The notes under the pieces: model-generated
Told to the model about the DNA's origin: nothing
Database searches by the model: none
Seen by the model: only the letters and a program-made list of their open reading frames with translations
Translations under genes and position numbers: made by a program
Shown here: piece by piece, positions 59,164-64,000 of the stretch
Numbering within the stretch: the stretch's first letter is position 1
Layout of the letters: every line of letters starts with the position of its first letter
DNA from: Sphingobium sp. WTD-1
Lineage (GTDB): Bacteria; Pseudomonadota; Alphaproteobacteria; Sphingomonadales; Sphingomonadaceae
DNA: 64,000 bases
Direction of reading: 5' to 3'
NCBI RefSeq assembly: GCF_030128825.1
Contig: NZ_CP119127.1
Coordinates: forward strand, 1,612,001-1,676,000

Positions 59164-61353
59164 TCACCAGCTGTAGTTCAGCTTCACGCCAAACTTGCGA
59201 GGTGGAAGCACCGAGGCGCGGGTGAACGGTTGGAACGGCGGTGCGAACCGGCGTGTAATGTTGAAGTTGTCCGTCACATTGTCGACGTAAACGGTCAGCT
59301 CCCATCGGTCTCTCTTCAGACTGGCGCGGAGGTCGAGCTGGTCATAGGATTGAACCTGCAGGATCGGATCAAACGGAGGAGCCCCGTTACCGGAATAATA
59401 CGGCCCCACATAACGATAGTCGGCTGCGAGATTGAGTTCAGTGTCACCGATCGAGACAGTGTAATCTGCGCCGCCTGAAGCAGTCCACTTGGGGACATAA
59501 GGCAACGCATCGCCGGTCAGATGGGATCCTACCGGGCTCGTAATAGAGGTGAAGCGCGCGTCGGTATATGCAGCGTTCCCGCGAATCTTGAATCCGCGGA
59601 ACGGCATGGCGGTTGCTTCGAACTCGAACCCGCGGTTACGGGAGGCACCGACATTGGCAGTGACACCGACAGGGAGACCGGTGACCGGGCTGATGGCAAC
59701 AGAAGCCAGCTGCATGTCGTCCACCTGAACGATGAAACCAGCAACGCTGGCGATCAGGTGTCGGTCAAAGAGCGACGCTTTCAGCCCCACCTCATAATTG
59801 GTCGACTTTTCGTTGTCGAAAGCGATCCCAACGGCTGCACTGCTACCCGGATATTTGTCAAAGCCGCCTGAGCGATAACCTCGCGACACAGTCGCGTAAG
59901 TCATGACATCAGGCGTCCAGTGAACGGAGAATGAAGCGGACGGCGAGAAATTGCTGAAGCTTTTTGACGTGACTCCGCTGAACGCGTCGTTCGCGCCCAC
60001 AGCCGGCACGATCACGACGCCCTGCTGGAATGCCCGCGTCCGCTCCCAGCCATATCGCCCGCCGACAGTCAGCTCGAAGCGATCGTTGAACTTGTAGCCG
60101 ACTTGACCGAAAGCGGCCCAGCCGCGACGCCGCAACCTCGTCGCTTCCCGCACGTCGTTGGCGGGATTGAAAATCGGCGGAAAGGCGCAGATCGTACAGC
60201 CAGACAAGGCGAAATTGCGGTTCTGTTCGTGGATATCCTGAAAGGCGTACAATCCGCCAAGCCATGTGAAAGACCCGCCGCTCCTCGACTCGAAACGAAG
60301 TTCTTCGGAGAGTGCTGACTGGGTCGTGCGCTGGTCCTGAAAGTTGTCGGGGTCCGAATATCCATCAAAGTCGTACCAGAATTCGGTCTTTACGTGCTGA
60401 TATCCGGTGATCGACTTGATCGTAAACGCCGGAAGATCGTACGACATGGTTAGAGAGCCGCCAAAGCTCGTGTCGGGCGAGACAACCTTGCGATCATCGA
60501 GTGTGGCATAACGCTTCGCGCCGTCGTCCACGACGCCGTAACCGAGATAACCGTTTCTGTTGCGAGAACCATCCAGTCGGAGAATGATCTCGAAGTCTTC
60601 GGTGGGCAATGCGCGAAGCACGAAGCGCCCGGCCAGGCTGCGAAGCGTATCCTGATCCTTGTCGATGGTCAGGTTGTGGATGTAGCCATCGGTGCTGTAA
60701 TATTGACCAGAAAGGCTAGCGAAGAGCTTGTCCTCCACCAATGGGCCGCTGAAACTCGCGCCGAGGCGAACGCTATTGAAGTCCGCATATTCTGCGCGCA
60801 GCTTCCCACGAAAGGTGCCGTCGGGCTTCGCGGTCACAATGTTCAGTGCACCGCCTTCGGTGTTTCTGCCAAAAAGGGTACCTTGCGGCCCACGCAAAAC
60901 CTCGATGCGCTCCAAGTCGAGGAAGCCAGTGTCGAATGCCAGGCTCGGTTGATAGACGCCATCGACGAAGGTTCCGACAGCGGGATCGTTGGATGCCGCC
61001 GCTCCGACGCCGCGAAGTACGAGATAGGTCTGGTTGGGAAGCGGCCCGAACGCCTGGTTCTGGCTGGTGAAGAGGCTCGGAACCGTCCCGATCAGGTTTG
61101 TCACATTGTCGATGCCCTTCTGTTCGAGGGCAGCTCCGCCGATCGCCGAGACCGCCACCGGGATATCCTGGAGGCGTTCTTCGCGCTTGCGGGCGGTAAC
61201 GACAATGTCGAGCGATCCGCCCGATGAGGACGCGGAAGAATCTTGAGGCGCCTCGGGTGTCGCCTGCCCGAAGGCTGGCGTCGCCGATCCGGCCAGAACA
61301 GTAGCGGCAAGCAGGGCCGCTACCGACCCGTTCGTTCTATTCGACCGAGACAT
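59164..61353 (-). CDS. TonB-dependent outer-membrane receptor
   Basis: A 729-residue receptor. The signal peptide ends near residue 29 (TPAFGQA). A TonB-box-like stretch lies about 49-54 (LDIVVTARKREERLQDIPVAVSAIGG continues into the plug). The plug has YLVLRGVGAAASNDPAVGTFVDGVY and LEVLRGPQGTLFGRNTEGGALN-type segments, and the barrel ends with KFGVKLNYSW, with a terminal aromatic residue. It is of the sphingomonad type used for large or hydrophobic nutrients, so uptake of the cargo substrate is likely. AAGGGGGG lies just before the ATG. Confidence 0.92.
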   Translation of the reverse strand: MSRSNRTNGSVAALLAATVLAGSATPAFGQATPEAPQDSSASSSGGSLDIVVTARKREERLQDIPVAVSAIGGAALEQKGIDNVTNLIGTVPSLFTSQNQAFGPLPNQTYLVLRGVGAAASNDPAVGTFVDGVYQPSLAFDTGFLDLERIEVLRGPQGTLFGRNTEGGALNIVTAKPDGTFRGKLRAEYADFNSVRLGASFSGPLVEDKLFASLSGQYYSTDGYIHNLTIDKDQDTLRSLAGRFVLRALPTEDFEIILRLDGSRNRNGYLGYGVVDDGAKRYATLDDRKVVSPDTSFGGSLTMSYDLPAFTIKSITGYQHVKTEFWYDFDGYSDPDNFQDQRTTQSALSEELRFESRSGGSFTWLGGLYAFQDIHEQNRNFALSGCTICAFPPIFNPANDVREATRLRRRGWAAFGQVGYKFNDRFELTVGGRYGWERTRAFQQGVVIVPAVGANDAFSGVTSKSFSNFSPSASFSVHWTPDVMTYATVSRGYRSGGFDKYPGSSAAVGIAFDNEKSTNYEVGLKASLFDRHLIASVAGFIVQVDDMQLASVAISPVTGLPVGVTANVGASRNRGFEFEATAMPFRGFKIRGNAAYTDARFTSITSPVGSHLTGDALPYVPKWTASGGADYTVSIGDTELNLAADYRYVGPYYSGNGAPPFDPILQVQSYDQLDLRASLKRDRWELTVYVDNVTDNFNITRRFAPPFQPFTRASVLPPRKFGVKLNYSW

Positions 61354-61510
61354 AAACCCCCCTTATTATTTGCTGGAAGGAGCCGTACGCATGCCGCGCC
61401 AGCTGCCTGTCCAACTTCATAAGGCGAACGTCCTCCTCGCTGCTTTTGCCAATCTCTCTTCAATCATTGCACTTATGTGAAATACCTTTGCCGCGTTGCG
61501 CGGGCAATGA

Positions 61511-61936
61511 TCAGTCCTTCGCGAACAGATTTGCCTCTTCGATGCCCGCAAGTGCACAAGCTTCGTCATTGTCCGAGGTGTCGCCGGTAACGCCGACGGC
61601 ACCCAGTGTCTGGCCGTCGCTGTCAACCACGATCACTCCTCCGGCGGCCGGCACCATACCGAGAGGCGCTATGCCTACGAGCGAGTTGAAAAATGTCGGT
61701 CGTTCGGCCGCGATCGCCGCGATCGAGCGGGAAGAGACGCCGAGATTCAAGGCGCCGGCCGCCTTCGCGATAGCAATTGCTGGTCGAAGATGCGACGCGC
61801 CGTCCGCTCGGTGCAGGACTATTGTATGACCTCCCGGATCGAGCACGGCTACGCATAGCGGCTTCAGTCCTTTTTCGGCACCGGCCTTGAGAGTGCGAAG
61901 TGCAATATTCTGGGCTTGCTTCAAGCTTAGGATCAT
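61511..61936 (-). CDS. GlcG/HbpS-family protein
   Basis: A 141-residue protein: LSLKQAQNIALRTLKAGAEKGLKPLCVAVLDPGGHTIVLHRADGA in part, FFNSLVGIAPLGMVPAAGGVIVVDSDG and AVGVTGDTSDNDEACALAGIE. This is the GlcG/HbpS (PduO C-terminal-like) family, whose members bind heme or cobalamin or accompany glycolate oxidase genes. It follows the DadA-like gene by 36 bp. A link to glyoxylate or glycolate made from glycine is attractive but unproven. Confidence 0.85.
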   Translation of the reverse strand: MILSLKQAQNIALRTLKAGAEKGLKPLCVAVLDPGGHTIVLHRADGASHLRPAIAIAKAAGALNLGVSSRSIAAIAAERPTFFNSLVGIAPLGMVPAAGGVIVVDSDGQTLGAVGVTGDTSDNDEACALAGIEEANLFAKD

Positions 61937-61972
61937 TCTCGAAATCCTTCTGATGAATAATGTGGATCGAAG

Positions 61973-63205
61973 CTACGCGGCGAAGTCGCTGTCCAGGCGC
62001 ATGGCGATCATCTCGGCAGTTGCAGCGGAAAGCGTCCAGCCAAGATGGCCGTGGCCGGTGTTGTAGTAGACGCCACGCACTCTCCCCGGCCTGACAACAG
62101 GCAGCATATCGGGCGTCATGGGGCGCAGGCCTGCCCATGGGGTGACGCTGTCAGTATCCATTTTGGGGAACAGGCGTTCCGACCAGCGCAGCAACGGGCG
62201 GATCCGGTCAGCGCGAATATCTAGGTTGAACCCATTGAACTCTGCGGTGCCGGCCACCCGGAATCGATCTGGACCGAGGCGGCTTGTGACGATCTTCGCA
62301 GCGTCGTCGAGCAGGCTGACACTCGGTGCAGCTGTTCGGCTCTGCTCGTCTCTCAAGTTTACAGTGATGGAATAGCCCTTCACCGGATAAATGTTTACTT
62401 TCTCGCCGAGCTTTCTGGCGATTTCTCGGCTTTCAACCCCTGCGCAGACAACGATGGCATCAGCTGTCTGAGAGGCGATCGGCCGACCACTCTCGTCATC
62501 GGTCAAGCTGATGGTACAAATCCGGTTCTGTATCTCCACTCGCCGGACAGCAGCTCCAAACTTGAAAATCACGCCTCGGCGTGCACACGCATCTGCGAGC
62601 CCGCGTGTGAACTTGTGGATGTCGCCCGTGGCGTCCCCCGGGGTGAAGAATCCGGCGTGAAGAGCGCCTTGCAGGCTCGGCTCGATCGCGCGCATTTCTC
62701 CAGCTGACACTGCGTGCCTTTCGAGCCCGCCCTTGAGGAGGAGGGCGTTGCCCACTTCGGCAGCACGAAACTCCTGTTCATTGTGGTAGAGATGAAGGAT
62801 TCCGCATCGCTTCAGATCGAAATCGATGCCCTCTGCTTCCGCAATGGTGAACATATGCCTTCGCGCGTCGAGTGCGAGACGAACGGTCGCGATCGTGTTT
62901 CTTTCGTGCCGAAAGATATTGCCGCAAAACTCGGCGAGCCACCCGTATTTGTGAAGGCCGGGCTTGAGGTTCAGCAACAACGGCGCGTCATTTTTCAAGA
63001 GCCATCTCATACCCTTTGCGATGGTGGCCCAGCTGTTCCAGACTTCGGCATTGCTTGCGGAGAGCTGGCCACCGTTGGCAAATGAGGTGACCATCGCCGG
63101 ATAGCGGCGACGATCGTAGACGGTGACTTCATGACCGCGGACAGCCAAGCTGTAGGCGGTTGTTACGCCGGTAATGCCGGCGCCGATGATGCTAATACGT
63201 GCCAC
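61973..63205 (-). CDS. dadA: DadA-family FAD amino acid dehydrogenase, possibly glycine-oxidising
   Basis: A 410-residue FAD-dependent D-amino acid dehydrogenase-like enzyme. The dinucleotide motif is ISIIGAGITGVTTAYSLAVRG (4-24), followed by YPAMVTSFANGGQLSASNAEVW, and the C-terminal FAD part is WAGLRPMTPDMLPVVRPGRVRGVYYNTGHGHLGWTLSAAT in part. Such enzymes deaminate D-amino acids, and some act on glycine or sarcosine. A tandem glycine riboswitch (63238-63388) precedes the GTG start at 63205, so glycine or a glycine-derived substrate is the best guess. GGGGAG is nine bases upstream and lies in a hairpin. It heads the minus-strand gene block. Confidence 0.85.
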   Translation of the reverse strand: MARISIIGAGITGVTTAYSLAVRGHEVTVYDRRRYPAMVTSFANGGQLSASNAEVWNSWATIAKGMRWLLKNDAPLLLNLKPGLHKYGWLAEFCGNIFRHERNTIATVRLALDARRHMFTIAEAEGIDFDLKRCGILHLYHNEQEFRAAEVGNALLLKGGLERHAVSAGEMRAIEPSLQGALHAGFFTPGDATGDIHKFTRGLADACARRGVIFKFGAAVRRVEIQNRICTISLTDDESGRPIASQTADAIVVCAGVESREIARKLGEKVNIYPVKGYSITVNLRDEQSRTAAPSVSLLDDAAKIVTSRLGPDRFRVAGTAEFNGFNLDIRADRIRPLLRWSERLFPKMDTDSVTPWAGLRPMTPDMLPVVRPGRVRGVYYNTGHGHLGWTLSAATAEMIAMRLDSDFAA

Positions 63206-63206
63206 T

Positions 63207-63220
63207 GGGAGCCGCTCCCC
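63207..63220 (-). promoter_or_regulatory. dadA: Hairpin masking the dadA ribosome site
   Basis: On the minus strand GGGAG (63219-63215), loop CGG and CTCCC (63211-63207) pair perfectly. The left arm is the ribosome site GGGGAG of the GTG start at 63205. It is the likely expression platform of the riboswitch just upstream. Confidence 0.6.
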
Positions 63221-63237
63221 AAAAGGTGGTGGATGCG

Positions 63238-63388
63238 CCCCATCTGTCCGCTGTGCCTGAGATCGCTATCCCGTCGGCGGGCACCCAGGCGGGCGCCACT
63301 CTCCAGATATCTTGATGCCCTGCGGTCCTTTTGCCTGAGAGTTTCCGGGGCGGTTGCTCCTTCGGCGCCGGCGAACGGTCTCTCCCGC
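63238..63388 (-). ncRNA. Tandem glycine riboswitch
   Basis: Two glycine aptamers lie head to tail, ending 33 nt before the dadA start. The first (63388-63322) reads GGGAGAG, GCCGAAGGAGCAA and CTCTCAGGCAAAAGGAC, essentially the consensus. The second (63307-63238) reads TCTGGAGAG, CCGACGGGATAG, ATCTCAGGCACAGC and GGACAGATGGGG; its CCGA(A/C)GG loop is one base off. A short linker joins them (about 14 nt). Binding of glycine would change access to the ribosome site in the following hairpin. Glycine riboswitches usually govern gcv or glycine transport genes, so its position before a DadA-type oxidase within a xenobiotic cluster is notable. Confidence 0.87.
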
Positions 63389-63551
63389 AATGGCAAGTCT
63401 GGCCTGCCTGGAAATGTGCGCTCAAGTCAATTCGGACGACCGAGAATGACGAAACCGCAAACGTCCTTCACATATCGTCAAAAGCAGCAGCTCCATGCCG
63501 ATGCGAAGGATAAGGTTCGAAGGAAAATTCCGAACAGTTCCGAGGCTTATA

Positions 63552-64000
63552 ATGCTTTCAAAAATTCGAGGCAGCGCGTCCGAAGCGCTTGAGGGTTTGC
63601 TGTTCGACGGAATGTCGATCATGTCGGGTGGCTTTGGCCTTTGCGGAAACCCGGAGAACCTTATCGCGGAGCTTTATCGAAGCGGTACCCGAGGGCTTAC
63701 AGTGATTTCGAACAACGCGGGCGCAGAAGGCTTTGGTCTGTGGCAGCTGCTGCAAAGCAGGCAGATCAGTCGCATGATCGCATCGTATATTGGCGACAAT
63801 CGTCTTTTTGAGCGGCAGTTCCTGGATGGTGACATCGAACTTGAGCTGAATCCGCAAGGTACGTTAGCCGAGCGCATTCGCGCCGGCGGCGCCGGCATTG
63901 CGGCATTCTATACCCGGACCGGGGTAGGAACCGTCGTCGCGCAAGACAAGCCTGTCGAAACTTTCGACGGCGATGAATATATTCGAGAGCGCTGGCTGAA
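63552..64000 (+). CDS. 3-oxoacid/3-oxoadipate CoA-transferase subunit A, partial
   Basis: The first 149 codons of a CoA-transferase subunit A; the gene runs off the right edge. It starts [20 protein letters not shown] and has the family signature [17 protein letters not shown] (about 22-38), then [19 protein letters not shown] and [20 protein letters not shown] with GVGT. It transfers CoA from succinyl-CoA to 3-oxoadipate (PcaI) or acetoacetate (ScoA); the two cannot be separated here. With the pcaF-like thiolase at 45227 the first reading is preferred. It is divergent from the riboswitch-dadA unit; 63389-63551 holds the promoters. Confidence 0.85.
   Translation, partial: MLSKIRGSASEALEGLLFDGMSIMSGGFGLCGNPENLIAELYRSGTRGLTVISNNAGAEGFGLWQLLQSRQISRMIASYIGDNRLFERQFLDGDIELELNPQGTLAERIRAGGAGIAAFYTRTGVGTVVAQDKPVETFDGDEYIRERWL

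Noticed and set aside
14343..64000. Second copy of the tRNA-Thr 3' end as right attachment site
   Set aside because: I looked for the GAGTCACGTAAGCGGCACCA end elsewhere and did not find it, so no attR is called.
45227..64000. Insertion sequences bounding the catabolic block
   Set aside because: No transposase gene or matching terminal inverted repeats were recognised within the window.

Overview
The window looks like chromosome of a sphingomonad (Sphingobium/Sphingomonas-like alphaproteobacterium). It has GC-rich coding DNA, a large-form NAD-glutamate dehydrogenase, an MlaA lipoprotein, a PAS-type protein of sphingomonad character, and a 29-bp REP-like palindrome. A mobile element has inserted at a tRNA-Thr gene. 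No database search was possible; names rest on motifs and family knowledge.

Host segment (1-14342): the end of a LuxR-type regulator; a Tat-exported Gfo/Idh/MocA oxidoreductase with a gluconolactonase-like partner; a REP-like palindrome; an AT-rich orphan gene; a flavinylation-type operon (PepSY membrane protein, DUF2271, DUF4198, ApbE); mlaA; gdhB; a PAS-like protein; and tRNA-Thr(CGU).

Integrative conjugative element (ICE) backbone (14313-about 44756): a large serine recombinase whose reading frame ends inside the tRNA; a GNAT/DUF1778 toxin-antitoxin pair; small ICE proteins (DUF6429, two DUF736, a frameshifted DUF2285, DUF2840, DUF2274); a RepA gene followed by iterons and DnaA boxes; a DNA-modification block (two DPPY adenine-type methyltransferases, a cytosine-C5 methyltransferase, a PP-loop protein and a TGT/DpdA-like protein); TraF peptidase, lytic transglycosylase, DUF3363 relaxase, TraG; then trbBCDEJ-K-LFGI for a P-type type IV secretion system, a second TrbK-like protein and a LysR regulator.

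Catabolic cargo (45227-64000): visibly less GC-rich and rich in aromatic catabolism genes. FMN reductase and a 3-oxoadipyl-CoA thiolase lie beside a nitroreductase-PnbB pair (4-nitrobenzoate to protocatechuate), a LysR regulator, an aldehyde dehydrogenase and an AraC regulator. On the minus strand follow a DadA-family oxidase behind a tandem glycine riboswitch, a GlcG/HbpS protein, a TonB receptor, a second aldehyde dehydrogenase, a GMC alcohol oxidase, a threonine aldolase, an EamA transporter and an M14/DUF2817 hydrolase. A CoA-transferase subunit A runs off the right edge.

Read together, these enzymes match a route for a nitrophenyl-serinol amide such as chloramphenicol: oxidise the primary alcohol (GMC) and aldehyde (ALDH), remove the N-acyl group (M14), split nitrophenylserine into 4-nitrobenzaldehyde and glycine (aldolase), oxidise to 4-nitrobenzoate (second ALDH), convert to protocatechuate (nitroreductase, PnbB), and finish by beta-ketoadipate steps. 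The released glycine would be sensed by the riboswitch in front of the dadA-like gene. The substrate is inference; the gene content and riboswitch are seen directly.
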